Notes: generated by a model from the letters alone, not told the origin. A stretch of 64,000 nt of DNA from Rubripirellula lacrimiformis (GCF_007741535.1 NZ_CP036525.1:4960001-5024000); one strand, 5' to 3'. Shown: positions 44,308 to 56,243, counted from the first letter of the stretch. Made by a program: numbers and translations.

Positions 44308-47300
44308 ATGCCTGATCAACGAATCGCAATGTCACTTGGATCAACACACCGGGGCAGATCCGTTTTTCTTGCCTCGCTATTTCCGTTGGCAGTGCTTTTG
44401 ACCGCGTTCATGGCGACGGGCGCGTTCACGTCGACAGCCTCGGCTGCCGACGTCGACGTTCTGTTCCTTGGCGATTCCGGCCATCACCAACCACGCCCCC
44501 GATTCGACGAACTGGCGCCGATGATGCAGCAGCGTGGGATCCAGATGACCTACACCGACGATGTTGCCGACCTGAACGCCGAAACCTTGTCCAAGTATGA
44601 CACGTTGGTGCTATACGCCAACATCGACGAAGTTTCCAAGGATCGCTCTGATGCGTTGCTGGCGTATGTCAACCAGGGCGGCGGATTCGTACCGCTGCAC
44701 TGCGCTAGCTACTGTTTCCGCAACCAACCCGAGATGGTTGCGCTGATGGGGGCTCAATTCAAGAGTCACGACACGGGCGTCTTTCAATCCGAAGTGGTTG
44801 GCGGTGAACATCCGGTGACGGCAGGTTATGGCGGGTTCCAAAGCTGGGACGAAACCTACGTCCATCACTTGCATAACGACAAGAACCGCACCGTCCTGGA
44901 ATACCGCGCCGATGCCAACGGACGCGAACCATGGACGTGGGTAAGAAACCAGGGCGATGGCCGCGTGTTCTATACCGCATGGGGACACGACAGCCGAACT
45001 TGGACGCACCCAGGATTTTTGAACCTTGTCGAACGAGGCATTCGCTGGGCTGCGGGCAAAGATCCACAGACTGCGGGACAATACCTAGCGTCGACACAGG
45101 TCATCGCACCCGAGATGACGCAGATGGCGGCTGACCGGGCGGATTTCGAATACGTGGACGTGGGCCGTGAAATCCCGAATTACACGCCATCGAACAAGTG
45201 GGGAACTCAGGGCGAACCGCTCAACATGATGCAAAAGCCACTGTCGCCTGCCGAGTCGATGAAGCACTTGGTGGTCCCCAAGGGTTTCCACGTCGAACTG
45301 TTCGCGTCGGAGCCCGATCTTGGCGGCAAACCGATTGCCATGGCATGGGACGAACGAGGCCGGCTATGGGTCGCTGAAACCTACGACTATCCCAACGAAC
45401 TGCAGCCCACCGGCAAGGGTCGCGACCGAATTCGCATCTGCGAAGACACCGACGGCGACGGAAAGGCAGACAAGTTTTCGGTCTTTGCCGAACAACTCAG
45501 TATCCCGACCGGAATCACGTTCACTTCCGCCGGTGTCGTCGTGCAAAACGGCGTCGAAACACTGCTGTTGACGGACACCGATGGAGACGACCGCGCGGAC
45601 CAGCGAAAGGTGTTGGTCGCCAACTGGACATTGGGCGATACCCACGGCGGGGTCAGCAATTTCCAATATGGATTGGACAACTGGATCTGGGCGATGCAGG
45701 GTTACAACCAGTCGGCGCCAGTGGCCGACGGCGAAAAGCAACAGTCGTTCCGCAATGGATTTTTCCGCATGCGTCCAGACGGATCCCAAGTGGAATTCAT
45801 CCGTTCGACCAACAACAACACCTGGGGAATCGGACTCAGCGAAGAGGGCCTTGTCTTCGGATCCACCGCCAATGGCAACCCCAGCATCTACATGCCGATC
45901 GCCAACCGATATTACGAACGTGTGCGTGGTTGGACGCCTTCGCTGACATTGTCATCGATAGCCGACACCAACGATTTCCAACCGATCACCGACAAGGTTC
46001 GCCAAGTTGACCACCACGGGGGATACACCGCAGCCGCCGGCCATGCGTTGTACACCGCGCGCGAATACCCGCAACAGTATTGGAACCGAATCGCATTTGT
46101 GTGCGGTCCCACCGGTCACCTAGTCGGTTCGTTCGTGCTGAATAACCGCGGGTCCGACTTTTCATCCACCAGCCCCTTCAATTTGCTGGCCAGCGACGAC
46201 GAATGGACCGCCCCTATCATGGCAGAGGTCGGCCCCGACGGTCAGGTTTGGGTCGTGGATTGGTACAACTACATCGTGCAACACAACCCGACGCCGGAAG
46301 GTTTCCAGACTGGCAAGGGTGCCGCATACGAAACCAAACTTCGTGACAAAAAGTATGGCCGCATCTACCGATTGGTGGTCGACGATTCGAACGTGCCGGC
46401 GATTCCCAACCTAGCCGATGCCACCCCCGAACAATGGGTCGCCCAGCTAGCCAATCCCACACAGATTGTCCGCAAACACGCACAACGTCTTTTGGTCCAG
46501 CGCGGCAACACGGATGTTGCTGCGGCACTCACCGAATTGATCGCGGATCGATCCACCGATGCAATCGGGTTGAACGTGGGTGCGATCCACGCCTTGTGGA
46601 CCATGCACGGCCTTGGATTGCTTGACGGCACGCACCCCGATGCAACCGCGACAGTGGTGTCTGCGCTGTCGCACCCATCGGCGGGAGTGCGGCGAAACGC
46701 ACTGCAGGTCCTGCCCAAGTCGGCGGCATCCATCGATGCATTGCTGGCTGCGGGCATTTTGCGAGATCGTGTCGCACTGGTTCAATTGGCGGGACTGTTA
46801 GCCATTTCGGATTTGCCGTCCGCAGATCAACCCAATGGCGATTCGGTGTCCAGCCAACGTGCAGCAGCCGAACTGGTGCACCTGCTAGGCCAGCGAGTCG
46901 TGATGGCAGATCGCTGGCTTCCCGATGGATTGACCAGTGCCGCTGCGGTCCACAGCGCCGCGTTCCTAGGTGCGTTGACGCAGGCCGGTGAATTGCCATC
47001 GGATTCGTACCAGATCATTCAACGCGTGGCAGAACATCATGGCCGGGGCGACCATGCCTCGGATGCCGCAGTCCGATTAGCCGGCCTGCGTGACGCCGAC
47101 GCCAAGGTCTTTGACGCGGTGATCGCCGGGTTGGCCGCAGGACTAAAATCCGACACCAATGTCGACCTGGACACAGCGACCGAAAAGACGTTGATGGACA
47201 TGTTGGCTAAGGTCAATCCAGTGTCACGAGGAACGTTGGTGAAATTGGCGACCGCTTGGGGCAGCAAGAACTTCACCAAGTATCAACAACAGATTGTCGA

Positions 47301-48765
47301 CGACCTGCTAGATCAAGTCACCGACGAAGACGGAACCGATGATTCGCGAATCGACGCTGCTAAACAGGCGATCGCGTTCTTGCCTGACGACGAAGATCTT
47401 TCGTTGACCCTGTTGGAAGAAGTCAATCCACGAACGCCGCCCGCGGTCGCAGCCGGAATCATGACCGCGTTGGGGGAAAGTCGCTGGGACGGTATCGGCG
47501 CCGCGATCGCCGAATCGATCCCGCAGATGACTCCGACACTGAAACAGATTGCGTTGCTGCAACTTCTGCGTCGGCCATCGTCCACGATGGCGATGTTGGA
47601 AGCCTGCGAAGCCGGTGAACTTTCGCTTTCGGATCTAGCGTTGGATCAAAAGCAATCGCTTGCCAATCACCCCAACGCGCGGGTCAAAAAGCTGGCCAAC
47701 CGATTGCTGGCCCAAGGTGGATCGTTGCCAAATGCCGATCGTCAAAGAGTCGTGCAGCAGTACCTGGATTCAACCAAACTGAAAGGCGACGTCGCCAAGG
47801 GAACGATCGTGTTCAAGGAACACTGCTCGAAGTGCCATGTCCACGGCGATGTAGGCACCCAGGTTGGCCCAAATTTGACCGGGATGGCGGTCCACCCGAA
47901 AGCCGAATTGCTGACACATATCCTGGACCCCAGCCGCAGTGTCGAGGGTAATTTCCGGTCCTATACCGTGCTGACGCTCGATGGAGTGGTGCTCAATGGC
48001 ATGCTGGCTTCGGAATCCAAAACGTCGATCGAATTGTTCGACACCGAAGGCAAGAAACGTTCGGTCCTTCGCGAAGATATCGATCAATTTGTGATGAGCA
48101 CCAAATCGGTGATGCCCGAAGGATTTGAAAACGCCATCAAGCTTGATGCGATGACGGACCTGTTGGAGTTCCTGACTCAGAAAAGCCAGTTTGTTCCGAT
48201 CAGTCTGGACAAGTATGCGACCGCGATCAGCACGAAATCACTGTTCACTGGCAACCCGGCGGACGTGATGGTATTCGACGATTGGCAGCCCAAGACGTTT
48301 GCGGGCGTGCCGTTCGTTTTGACAGATCCCATGGGACAGTCCAAAGCCAACATCATCTCGCTGTACGGCCCCCGCGGACCCGTGTCCAAAACCATGCCGC
48401 GTTCGGTGACGCTGCCTTGCAACACGCCGGTCGCGGCCATCCACTTGTTGGGTGGCGTCGGCGGATGGAATTCCCCGTTCGGGACCAAGGGCAGCGAATC
48501 GATGATCGTACGTTTGAAGTTCGGCAATGGAACAAGCGAGGACCACCCGCTGCTAAACGGTGTGCACATGGCGGACTACATTCGCCGCGTGGACGTGCCG
48601 GACAGTGAGTTCGCATTCGCGCTGCGAAATCACCAGGTGCGGTACCTGAAGGTGACGCCCCAGAGCCATGAAACGGTCGAAACCATTGAACTGTTAAAGG
48701 GCACCGATGACACCGCGCCGTTGGTGATGGCCGTGACGATCGAAACCCTTTCGGCGGGGCACTAG
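44308..48765 (+). CDS. giant secreted ThuA / PVC-type dehydrogenase / HEAT / cytochrome c fusion
   Basis: Protein of 1485 aa with an N-terminal signal (about 20-47). Domains in order: ThuA-like (about 48-250, VDVLFLGDSGHHQPRPRFD to YTAWGHDSRTW); a PVC-type membrane-bound dehydrogenase/beta-propeller region (about 310-690, PKGFHVELFASEPDLG); HEAT-like helical repeats (about 700-1150); a cytochrome c domain with CSKCH at 1173-1177; and a beta-rich C-terminal domain (about 1300-1485). Acidic DTDGDGKADKF-type loops suggest Ca binding. It probably oxidises a sugar or related substrate and hands electrons to its heme. An alternative start is the Met at residue 8. Confidence 0.92.
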   Translation: MPDQRIAMSLGSTHRGRSVFLASLFPLAVLLTAFMATGAFTSTASAADVDVLFLGDSGHHQPRPRFDELAPMMQQRGIQMTYTDDVADLNAETLSKYDTLVLYANIDEVSKDRSDALLAYVNQGGGFVPLHCASYCFRNQPEMVALMGAQFKSHDTGVFQSEVVGGEHPVTAGYGGFQSWDETYVHHLHNDKNRTVLEYRADANGREPWTWVRNQGDGRVFYTAWGHDSRTWTHPGFLNLVERGIRWAAGKDPQTAGQYLASTQVIAPEMTQMAADRADFEYVDVGREIPNYTPSNKWGTQGEPLNMMQKPLSPAESMKHLVVPKGFHVELFASEPDLGGKPIAMAWDERGRLWVAETYDYPNELQPTGKGRDRIRICEDTDGDGKADKFSVFAEQLSIPTGITFTSAGVVVQNGVETLLLTDTDGDDRADQRKVLVANWTLGDTHGGVSNFQYGLDNWIWAMQGYNQSAPVADGEKQQSFRNGFFRMRPDGSQVEFIRSTNNNTWGIGLSEEGLVFGSTANGNPSIYMPIANRYYERVRGWTPSLTLSSIADTNDFQPITDKVRQVDHHGGYTAAAGHALYTAREYPQQYWNRIAFVCGPTGHLVGSFVLNNRGSDFSSTSPFNLLASDDEWTAPIMAEVGPDGQVWVVDWYNYIVQHNPTPEGFQTGKGAAYETKLRDKKYGRIYRLVVDDSNVPAIPNLADATPEQWVAQLANPTQIVRKHAQRLLVQRGNTDVAAALTELIADRSTDAIGLNVGAIHALWTMHGLGLLDGTHPDATATVVSALSHPSAGVRRNALQVLPKSAASIDALLAAGILRDRVALVQLAGLLAISDLPSADQPNGDSVSSQRAAAELVHLLGQRVVMADRWLPDGLTSAAAVHSAAFLGALTQAGELPSDSYQIIQRVAEHHGRGDHASDAAVRLAGLRDADAKVFDAVIAGLAAGLKSDTNVDLDTATEKTLMDMLAKVNPVSRGTLVKLATAWGSKNFTKYQQQIVDDLLDQVTDEDGTDDSRIDAAKQAIAFLPDDEDLSLTLLEEVNPRTPPAVAAGIMTALGESRWDGIGAAIAESIPQMTPTLKQIALLQLLRRPSSTMAMLEACEAGELSLSDLALDQKQSLANHPNARVKKLANRLLAQGGSLPNADRQRVVQQYLDSTKLKGDVAKGTIVFKEHCSKCHVHGDVGTQVGPNLTGMAVHPKAELLTHILDPSRSVEGNFRSYTVLTLDGVVLNGMLASESKTSIELFDTEGKKRSVLREDIDQFVMSTKSVMPEGFENAIKLDAMTDLLEFLTQKSQFVPISLDKYATAISTKSLFTGNPADVMVFDDWQPKTFAGVPFVLTDPMGQSKANIISLYGPRGPVSKTMPRSVTLPCNTPVAAIHLLGGVGGWNSPFGTKGSESMIVRLKFGNGTSEDHPLLNGVHMADYIRRVDVPDSEFAFALRNHQVRYLKVTPQSHETVETIELLKGTDDTAPLVMAVTIETLSAGH

Positions 48766-49227
48766 CGTCCACGGCGAATCGCGTTGGTCCTGGAAGCCCA
48801 CAGCACTTCGATCGCGGTTCCAACCGAACCATCCCCACGGATCTAGCAGTCTGTGATTCGTGGCGATGGTCCGTGACGGTAATTGGGGGGTGACGAATTA
48901 TGGCGGCGAGCTGTAACAGCGAATTGTGACAGTGAATTGTGACAGCGGGGGCCACCTGATCGCATGGTCAGTATGGCGGAACCCGAGGCTCCAACCTAGT
49001 TGCATGAATCGATCCTGCTGATCACGCTAGCAGGAACGTTTAGGTTTCAATCCGCAGACATCGAATCGATTGTCAGCATCCGGTCCATCCGGCTTTTACC
49101 TCATCTCCCCTTTTTGATCCAACCGTCGCTGCGTTACGGTTTGCAGCACGCAGGTTTGCGTGTTGCGATCGACCGCTGCTACGATGGCCACCCCACTTCC
49201 CTCCTGATTTCCCCCGGATTTCACATC
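48766..49227. other. intergenic region with 13-bp tandem repeats
   Basis: 462 bp without a supported gene. AGCGAATTGTGAC/AGTGAATTGTGAC (48918-48943) form two near-perfect 13-bp repeats, preceded by a more degenerate third. They could mark an operator or be slippage. The promoter for the downstream DUF1080 gene should be in the right half. Confidence 0.5.
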
Positions 49228-49854
49228 ATGTTTCGAACACCTTTGTTTTTTGCAATCGCGGCCAGTCTGTTCACCGCGACTTTGACACCCTCCAACGCGA
49301 CGGCCGAAGACGGCAAGTGGGTGTCCCTGTTTGACGGAAAGACACTGGACGGCTGGAAAAAAGTCGGCAAGGACGAAAGCCACTGGGAAGTCAAAGACGG
49401 CGAAATGCGAAGTGGTGGCGAAATTTCGATGCTGACCTCGACGACGGGACCGTACAAAAACTTTCGTTACCGCGTTGAAATGAAGATCAACGACGGTGGC
49501 AATTCAGGGCTGTATTTCCGCACCACCGAGAACCCTGGATTCATGGACGGCTACGAGGCGCAGGTCGACAGCACCCACACCGACCCGATCCGCACCGGAT
49601 CGCTGTACGGTTTTTGCCATGTGTACAAGCAATTGGTAAAGCCAGACACGTGGTTCACCTACGACGTCGAAGTCCGTGACGACAATTGGCGTGGTCGCGA
49701 CATGACTCGCATCAAAATCACGATCGACGGCAACGAACTGTACGAATACATGGACTTTGAAAAGACGTACAAAGAGGGACACTTTGCGTTTCAACAACAT
49801 GACCCAGGCAGTCACGTTGCGATCCGCAAAGTCGAGGTCATGCAATTGCCGTAA
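49228..49854 (+). CDS. DUF1080 / 3-keto-disaccharide hydrolase-family protein
   Basis: Secreted protein of 208 aa with a signal peptide ending near ATAED. It matches the DUF1080 fold (GKWVSLFDGKTLDGWKKVGKDESHWEVKDGEM, GNSGLYFRTTEN, GYEAQVDSTH), now often annotated as 3-keto-disaccharide hydrolase, a concanavalin-like sandwich. It is followed after 25 bp by a serine-hydrolase gene in the same direction, forming a probable operon. In related bacteria these enzymes cleave 3-keto sugars made by oxidoreductases. Confidence 0.92.
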   Translation: MFRTPLFFAIAASLFTATLTPSNATAEDGKWVSLFDGKTLDGWKKVGKDESHWEVKDGEMRSGGEISMLTSTTGPYKNFRYRVEMKINDGGNSGLYFRTTENPGFMDGYEAQVDSTHTDPIRTGSLYGFCHVYKQLVKPDTWFTYDVEVRDDNWRGRDMTRIKITIDGNELYEYMDFEKTYKEGHFAFQQHDPGSHVAIRKVEVMQLP

Positions 49855-49879
49855 TACGCCCCTGCCGGAGAAAACAACG

Positions 49880-51256
49880 ATGGCCAACCTGCGATTTACG
49901 ATCACACGAGTCGCGTTCTTGGGGCTGATGATTGCCCCCGCCCAGGCTGGCGATCCCGTGCCCCCAAATGGCACGGCACAAGCCGCACAGACCGCTGGGC
50001 AAGCGGCAGGCGGTGATTCGGCCGCACCCACGAAATCAGAACCGAAACCACCCCGCAAAGTCGAAACCATGAAGCTTGCCATCGTCCAACCCGAGTCGAT
50101 GGGGATGTCTGCATCCGGGCTTAGCGAAATCACGGAAGTGATGGATCAGTCGGTTGCGGACGAAAAGATCGTTGGCGGCGTGGTCATGGTGGCCAGGAAA
50201 GGCCACGTGGTCTTTCACGAAGCCTACGGGATGCGCGACCGAGAATCCAAATCTCGGATGCAGCTTGATACGATTGTTCGCATCTATTCGATGACCAAAT
50301 CGATCACCACCGCGGCGGCGTTGATGCTGTGCGACGAGGGCAAACTGAGTCCCGACGATCTGGTTTCCAAGCACATCCCCGAAATGGCCCAACCGATGAT
50401 TGCGGGGCCCGATGGACTGATACCGGCAAAACGTCAACCGACGATCGCAGACCTGATGCTGCACACGCTGGGCGTTTCCTATGGGTCATCGGGCAATCAA
50501 TTGCACGACGATGCGTTCAAGCGTCTGGACTTGATCACCAACGACCAAACGATGGCCCAGTTCCAATCCAAACTTGGCGAACTGCCGCTGCTGTTTGAAC
50601 CTGGGTCGGACTGGCACTACGGCATATCGACCGACATTCTTGGTCGCGTTGTGGAGAACGTCTCGGGCATGCGATTGGACCAATTTTTCCAGACCCGAAT
50701 ATTTGATCCGTTGGGGATGGTCGATACTGGTTTCTATGTGCCGCCCGGAAAACTGGACCGTTTTGCAGCGACCTATCGACGGACCGCGGACGGGAAGTTG
50801 GAGGTCAGCGACGAACGCCGCGGCCGCAACTATCGCAAACCGGCCACGTTCTTTAGCGGTGGTGGTGGGCTGGTGTCGACCGCCAGCGACTACATGCGAT
50901 TCCTGCTGATGATCCAGGCAGGTGGCAGTTGGAATGGCGTCCGCTACCTGAAACCAGAAACCGTCGCATCGATGACAACCAACCTGCTTTCGGCGGACGC
51001 GGGCTGGGTCACCTTTGGTGATGAAGTGCGAACCGGCGTCGGCTTCGGGTACGGATTCAATGTTCGCCCATTCATCGACCAGTGGGATCCATCCGGACGA
51101 CCAGGCGAATACGGGTGGGGCGGCGCAGCCAGCACTCACTATTGGGTATCGCCAGAGGACGATTTGGCGGTCGTGACTTTGGAACAGGTGATGCCGTATC
51201 AATGGCACACCGAATTCCAACTCAAAAAACCGATCTACGATTCGATCACAGACTGA
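49880..51256 (+). CDS. beta-lactamase-fold serine hydrolase (EstB/AmpC-like)
   Basis: Secreted protein of about 458 aa with a signal peptide ending at AQA and an Ala/Pro-rich linker to about residue 60. The catalytic Ser/Lys motif is SMTK (S137, K140) in RIYSMTKSITTAAA. A second motif (WHYGIS) supplies the Tyr, and later WGGAAST fits the KTG-box position. Family members are esterases, peptidases or transglycosylases rather than true beta-lactamases. It is probably co-transcribed with the DUF1080 gene. Confidence 0.92.
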   Translation: MANLRFTITRVAFLGLMIAPAQAGDPVPPNGTAQAAQTAGQAAGGDSAAPTKSEPKPPRKVETMKLAIVQPESMGMSASGLSEITEVMDQSVADEKIVGGVVMVARKGHVVFHEAYGMRDRESKSRMQLDTIVRIYSMTKSITTAAALMLCDEGKLSPDDLVSKHIPEMAQPMIAGPDGLIPAKRQPTIADLMLHTLGVSYGSSGNQLHDDAFKRLDLITNDQTMAQFQSKLGELPLLFEPGSDWHYGISTDILGRVVENVSGMRLDQFFQTRIFDPLGMVDTGFYVPPGKLDRFAATYRRTADGKLEVSDERRGRNYRKPATFFSGGGGLVSTASDYMRFLLMIQAGGSWNGVRYLKPETVASMTTNLLSADAGWVTFGDEVRTGVGFGYGFNVRPFIDQWDPSGRPGEYGWGGAASTHYWVSPEDDLAVVTLEQVMPYQWHTEFQLKKPIYDSITD

Positions 51257-51591
51257 CGAAGTCCGCACCTTCAATCGCGAGACACGTGAATTTGCCCCGC
51301 CAATGTCGCCACGCATCGCCGGGGGGCAAACTTCGAATGCCTGCTGCGATAGGAAACATCTTCACTGGCCACGGGACCGATCCCCAACGGGGGCAGGCAC
51401 CGCCCCCAGTGGCGACTGCGATCGTATTGCTTGGCGTTCTGGCCGAGTTCGGCAACGGAATCGACATCGCAAGACAGAGAACCTGCGCTGGTCAAAATCA
51501 AGGTGCTGTTCATGCGTTTGGCTGATCCGGATGATGCAATTTCCAGTTAGAATGGCTCCATCCAGTTGCTGCCTTTGGAACTCCCGCCGCT
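51257..51591. other. intergenic region, no gene seen
   Basis: 335 bp between same-strand genes. Overlapping ORFs in other frames lack RBS and protein-like composition. I see no strong terminator or repeat; it probably holds the promoter of the DUF1549/DUF1553 gene. Confidence 0.5.
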
Positions 51592-54500
51592 ATGCCCGCC
51601 AGAACCTTTCTTGTCTCGCTGCTGATTGCTTGCGCTGTCCCATCACTTGCGGACGAATCGTCGACGATCACTTACAACGAAGACATCCGGCCAATCTTGG
51701 CTGAAAACTGCTTTGCCTGTCACGGCACGGACAGCGCAACTCGAGAAGCTGGATTGCGGCTGGACCAGCGTGAAAGCGCGGTCGATTCCGGTGCGATCAC
51801 CCCTGGTGAAGCTGACCAAAGTTCGATCATTCAGCGGATCCATTTGGACAGGGACGACGATGAATTGATGCCACCGGCGGACTCGCACAAAAAGCTAACC
51901 GCCGAACAAAAGCAAACGTTGACTCGTTGGATCAACGAAGGTGCCCAGTACCAACCGCATTGGTCGTTCATCCCGCCTGGGATGCCGTCGTTGCCGGATA
52001 CGGACGAGACGTCGTGGACGCAAAACCCGATCGACCGTTTCGTCATTTCGCGGATGAAGGACGCCGGATTCTCTCCAGCCCCCGAGGCCGACCGTCGCAC
52101 GCTGGCACGACGAGCCGCGTTGGACATCACTGGCCTGCCCCCGTCGCCGCAACAGTTGCAGTCCTTTCTGGACGATCAGGAACCCGGGGCCTATCAGCGC
52201 TATCTGGACGAATTGTTCCAGTCACCTGCCTGGGGCGAACAGCGGGGTCGATACTGGCTCGACTACGCTCGCTATGCCGATACGCACGGCATCCACTTTG
52301 ATAACTATCGCGAAATTTGGGCGTATCGCGATTGGGTCATCGACGCGTTCAACCAGAACATGCCCTTTGACCAATTCAGTATCGAACAGTTGGCGGGCGA
52401 CTTGTTACCCGAGCCGACGCTAGACCAACAGATCGCGACCGGCTTTCATCGCTGCAACATGACCACCAACGAAGGCGGCATCATCGATGAAGAGTACGCG
52501 GTGCTGTACGCTCGCGACCGTACCGACACGACGGCCGCCGTCTGGATGGGACTGACGGCTGGTTGTGCCGTGTGCCATGATCACAAGTTTGACCCGATCT
52601 CAGCGAAAGAGTTCTATTCGCTGTCGGCATTCTTCAACAACACGACTCAGAACGTCCGCGACGGCAATGTCGCCAACACGCCCCCGATTCTGACGGTTCC
52701 GATCCGGGCTGATCGTGACCGTTTTAACGAACTGCAGCAACAGATCCCAGAGACCGAAGCTGCGATCGCTGCGATGGTTGCCACTGCCAAGACGACGATC
52801 CACGAATCGCACCCCAGTCCAGCTGCGATCGGACGAACGTTTCCGGCGGCTGACCAACTGGCTTTCCATGCTCCACTATCCGAAGGGATCGGCAACACGA
52901 CCACGGTGTTGATCGACGGCCAGCTTGTTCCCATCACTGCCCAAGGCGACTTGAAGTGGTCCGCAGGCTTGACCGGCCTACATGCGATCGAAGCCGTCGC
53001 GGGCGTGAACCTGCCCGTTGAATCCGTCGGTGATTACGACACGCACGACGCATTCACAGCCGCCGCGTGGGTGATGCCCAATCAAGACGGAGTGGTAGGG
53101 GCGATCATGGGCAAACTGGATGGCCAGAACGGGCTGCAAGGTTGGGACCTATGGCTCAACGGCGGACGGCCCGCAGTGCACTTCATTCACCGCTGGCCCG
53201 AATTCGCGATCAAGGTGATTGCCGGTGACAAGTTACCGGTCGGTCAATGGAGCCATTTGGCGGTCACCAGTGATGGATCCGGCACCGCGGATGGCCTGCG
53301 TTTGTTCGTCAATGGAATCGAACAAGGCAAGCGAGAGGTCACGAATGACACGCTGGAAACCAAGACGATTCGAAGCGCGGTCGCACTGACCATCGGAAGC
53401 CGCGACAACAATTCGGTAGCGTTGGGCGTAGCGATCAATGACGCCCGATTGTACGACGCAACCTTGCGTCCCGAGGAACTTCGCGACATTGCCGATGGCA
53501 GCGCTGCGATGCTGGCAGCGTCCGTCCCCCACGCGATTCGCAGCGAATCGCAAACCGATGCATTGGTACGCTGGACCCTCGACCACAACAGTGGTCCGTA
53601 CCAGGCGGCCAACGAGCAATTAGTAGCTTTGAAATCCGAACAGGCATCGATCCTAGAACGAGCAACGATCGCACACGTGATGCACGAAAAGTCGACGCCG
53701 CCGATCGCCCACATCCTGACCCGTGGCGAATACGACCAACGGGCTGAACAGGTTTCCGCCGACGTCCCCGCGGTATTGCCTGACATGGGCGACCTGCCAC
53801 GCAATCGTTTGGGATTGGCCAAGTGGTTGTTTCGCGACGACCATCCGTTGACAGCCCGAGTGACCGTCAATCGGTTCTGGCAGGAAGTCTTCGGAACCGG
53901 TCTGGTTCGCACCAGCGCCGACTTTGGCGTGATGGGCGAAATGCCAAGCCATCCCGAATTGCTGGACTATTTGGCGATTGAATTCCGCAACAGCGGCTGG
54001 GACGTGCAAGCACTCTTTCGCATGATTCTGACCAGCGCCACCTATCGCCAGAGCGCCGTCCACAGCCAGCTGGCGATCGACACCGACCCACAAAACCGGT
54101 TGCTATCGCACGGACCTCGTTTCCGAATGCATGCCGAAATGGTTCGCGACTCGGCACTATGGGCCAGCGGACTGCTATCGGACACGATCGGCGGGCCGTC
54201 GGTGCGACCGTATCAACCGGATGGTGTGTGGGAGGCTGTCGCGATGCCGGAAAGCAACACGCGTGTCTATCGCCGTGACGAAGGCGAATCGCTTTATCGT
54301 CGCAGCATGTACACGTTCTGGAAACGGTCGGCCCCACCTGCGTCGATGGAAATCCTAGGAGCACCGAATCGCGAATCATGCACGATCCAGCGAGAACAGA
54401 CCAACACTCCGCTGCAAGCGTTGGTAACTTTGAACGACCCCCAATTTGTGGAAGCCGCTCGCGGGTTGGCGACTTTCATTTTGGCGGATCCAACGGCCAA

Positions 54501-54750
54501 AGACGCGGACCGTCTGCAGGTTGCGGCACAGCGATTGATGTCGCGCCCGCTGACCGATCAAGAGATCGCGATTCTGTTGACAAGTTTGGGGCGGCTACGC
54601 AGTTTCTACGAATCCAACGATAGCGACGCAGCCAAACTGCTGACGACTGGCCAGTTGCCGATCGACGAAACGATTCCAACGGCGGAATTGGCTGCTTGGA
54701 CGATGCTTTGTAACGAACTGATGAACTTGGACGAGGTGTTGTGCAAATGA
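51592..54750 (+). CDS. DUF1549/DUF1553 planctomycete cytochrome with LamG-like domain
   Basis: Secreted protein of 1052 aa. A planctomycete cytochrome c domain near the N-terminus carries CFACH (40-44), followed by DUF1549 (about 140-345, [34 protein letters not shown]...). A LamG/concanavalin-like insert (about 470-590, [20 protein letters not shown]) precedes DUF1553 (about 740-1000, [36 protein letters not shown]). The family is exported and is almost always paired with DUF1501, as here with an ATGA overlap. Its biochemical role is unknown, though polymer recognition by the LamG insert is plausible. Confidence 0.94.
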   Translation: MPARTFLVSLLIACAVPSLADESSTITYNEDIRPILAENCFACHGTDSATREAGLRLDQRESAVDSGAITPGEADQSSIIQRIHLDRDDDELMPPADSHKKLTAEQKQTLTRWINEGAQYQPHWSFIPPGMPSLPDTDETSWTQNPIDRFVISRMKDAGFSPAPEADRRTLARRAALDITGLPPSPQQLQSFLDDQEPGAYQRYLDELFQSPAWGEQRGRYWLDYARYADTHGIHFDNYREIWAYRDWVIDAFNQNMPFDQFSIEQLAGDLLPEPTLDQQIATGFHRCNMTTNEGGIIDEEYAVLYARDRTDTTAAVWMGLTAGCAVCHDHKFDPISAKEFYSLSAFFNNTTQNVRDGNVANTPPILTVPIRADRDRFNELQQQIPETEAAIAAMVATAKTTIHESHPSPAAIGRTFPAADQLAFHAPLSEGIGNTTTVLIDGQLVPITAQGDLKWSAGLTGLHAIEAVAGVNLPVESVGDYDTHDAFTAAAWVMPNQDGVVGAIMGKLDGQNGLQGWDLWLNGGRPAVHFIHRWPEFAIKVIAGDKLPVGQWSHLAVTSDGSGTADGLRLFVNGIEQGKREVTNDTLETKTIRSAVALTIGSRDNNSVALGVAINDARLYDATLRPEELRDIADGSAAMLAASVPHAIRSESQTDALVRWTLDHNSGPYQAANEQLVALKSEQASILERATIAHVMHEKSTPPIAHILTRGEYDQRAEQVSADVPAVLPDMGDLPRNRLGLAKWLFRDDHPLTARVTVNRFWQEVFGTGLVRTSADFGVMGEMPSHPELLDYLAIEFRNSGWDVQALFRMILTSATYRQSAVHSQLAIDTDPQNRLLSHGPRFRMHAEMVRDSALWASGLLSDTIGGPSVRPYQPDGVWEAVAMPESNTRVYRRDEGESLYRRSMYTFWKRSAPPASMEILGAPNRESCTIQREQTNTPLQALVTLNDPQFVEAARGLATFILADPTAKDADRLQVAAQRLMSRPLTDQEIAILLTSLGRLRSFYESNDSDAAKLLTTGQLPIDETIPTAELAAWTMLCNELMNLDEVLCK

Positions 54751-56219
54751 GCGATTCAAGAATACGAGACATGTTGGCACGGCGCCGTTTCCTGACCCAG
54801 ACCACCCAGGGGATCGGTTATGCAGCGTTGGGCAGTTTGTTGGGGCCCGATCGGTCGGCCTCGGCAATCGAGCAATCATCTGCCTTGCCACGGTTCGGCG
54901 GTGCAGCGGGTATCCCGCACTTTCCGCCCAAAGTCGAACGGGTCATCTACATGCACATGGTCGGTGGCCCCAGCCAGATGGACCTGTTTGACTACAAGCC
55001 ACAGATGGAGAAATGGTACGACAAGGATCTGCCGGAATCCGTCCGCGACGGCCAGCGGTTGACGACGATGACCAGCGGTCAGAATCGGTTTCCGATTGCC
55101 CCCAGCAAGTACAAGTTCCAACAGCACGGCGAATCCGGAATGTGGGTCAGCGAACTGCTGCCGCACACCGCCAAAATGGTGGACGAGATGGCCTTTGTCC
55201 GGTCCATGCATACCGAGGCGATCAATCACGAACCGGCGATTTCTTTCATTCAAACCGGCAACCAAGTCACCGGTCGCCCCTGTTTGGGATCATGGACGTC
55301 CTACGGTCTGGGCTCGCTGAACCAGAACCTGCCTACGTTTGTCGTGCTGGTTGCACAGCCCAGCAATCGCGAACAATTGCAGGCGATTTCGGGCCGACTG
55401 TGGGGCAGCGGTTATCTGCCTGGCAAACATGCCGGCGTGTCATTCCGCAGCCAAGGCGATCCGATCCTGTTCCTGAATAATCCCGACGGAGTGCCTGCGG
55501 AAATGCGGCGGGAAACGTTGGACACGATCTCGCGTCTGAATTCATTGCAACATCAAGCGATTCGCGATCCCGAAACGGCGACGCGAATCGAGCAATACGA
55601 AATGGCGTTCCGGATGCAGGCCAGTGTGCCGGATCTGGTGGATCTGTCGACCGAAACCAAGGAAACCATCGACCTGTACGGTGATGCAGCTTTGCAGCCT
55701 GGCACGTTCGCAAACTCGGCCCTGTTGGCGCGGCGGTTGACCGAAAACGGCGTCCGTTTTGTCCAGATCTACCACAACAATTGGGACAACCACTCCAATG
55801 TCGGCGGGCGTCTGCCCAGCCAGTGCAACGACGTGGACAAACCGTGCGCAGGTCTGATCCAGGATCTGAAGAACCGTGGACTGCTGGATTCGACACTGGT
55901 CATCTGGGGTGGCGAATTTGGACGCACCATCTATTCCCAGGGTAAACTTAGCCACGAAAACTACGGACGCGACCACCACCCCCGTTGCTTCACCATGTGG
56001 ATGGCAGGCGGCGGTGTCAAACCTGGAACCGTCTACGGTGAAACCGACGACTTCAGTTACAACATCGTCAAAGATCCCGTCCACATCCGTGACCTTCATG
56101 CCACGGTACTGCAGTTGATGGGGATCGATCACCAACGGTTCACCTACAAGTATCTGGGGTTGGACCAGAAACTAACTGGGGTGGAACCAGCACGCGTGAT
56201 CTCGGATCTGATCGCCTAG
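54747..56219 (+). CDS. DUF1501 secreted protein
   Basis: Protein of 490 aa with an N-terminal export signal ([23 protein letters not shown]) and the DUF1501 core ([58 protein letters not shown]). It has an alkaline-phosphatase-like fold in related annotations but no tested activity. The ATG overlaps the stop of the DUF1553 gene; an in-frame GTG 6 bp upstream is the alternative start. Confidence 0.94.
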   Translation: MSDSRIRDMLARRRFLTQTTQGIGYAALGSLLGPDRSASAIEQSSALPRFGGAAGIPHFPPKVERVIYMHMVGGPSQMDLFDYKPQMEKWYDKDLPESVRDGQRLTTMTSGQNRFPIAPSKYKFQQHGESGMWVSELLPHTAKMVDEMAFVRSMHTEAINHEPAISFIQTGNQVTGRPCLGSWTSYGLGSLNQNLPTFVVLVAQPSNREQLQAISGRLWGSGYLPGKHAGVSFRSQGDPILFLNNPDGVPAEMRRETLDTISRLNSLQHQAIRDPETATRIEQYEMAFRMQASVPDLVDLSTETKETIDLYGDAALQPGTFANSALLARRLTENGVRFVQIYHNNWDNHSNVGGRLPSQCNDVDKPCAGLIQDLKNRGLLDSTLVIWGGEFGRTIYSQGKLSHENYGRDHHPRCFTMWMAGGGVKPGTVYGETDDFSYNIVKDPVHIRDLHATVLQLMGIDHQRFTYKYLGLDQKLTGVEPARVISDLIA

Positions 56220-56243
56220 CCGATTCACCGGCGATGCAATCAA

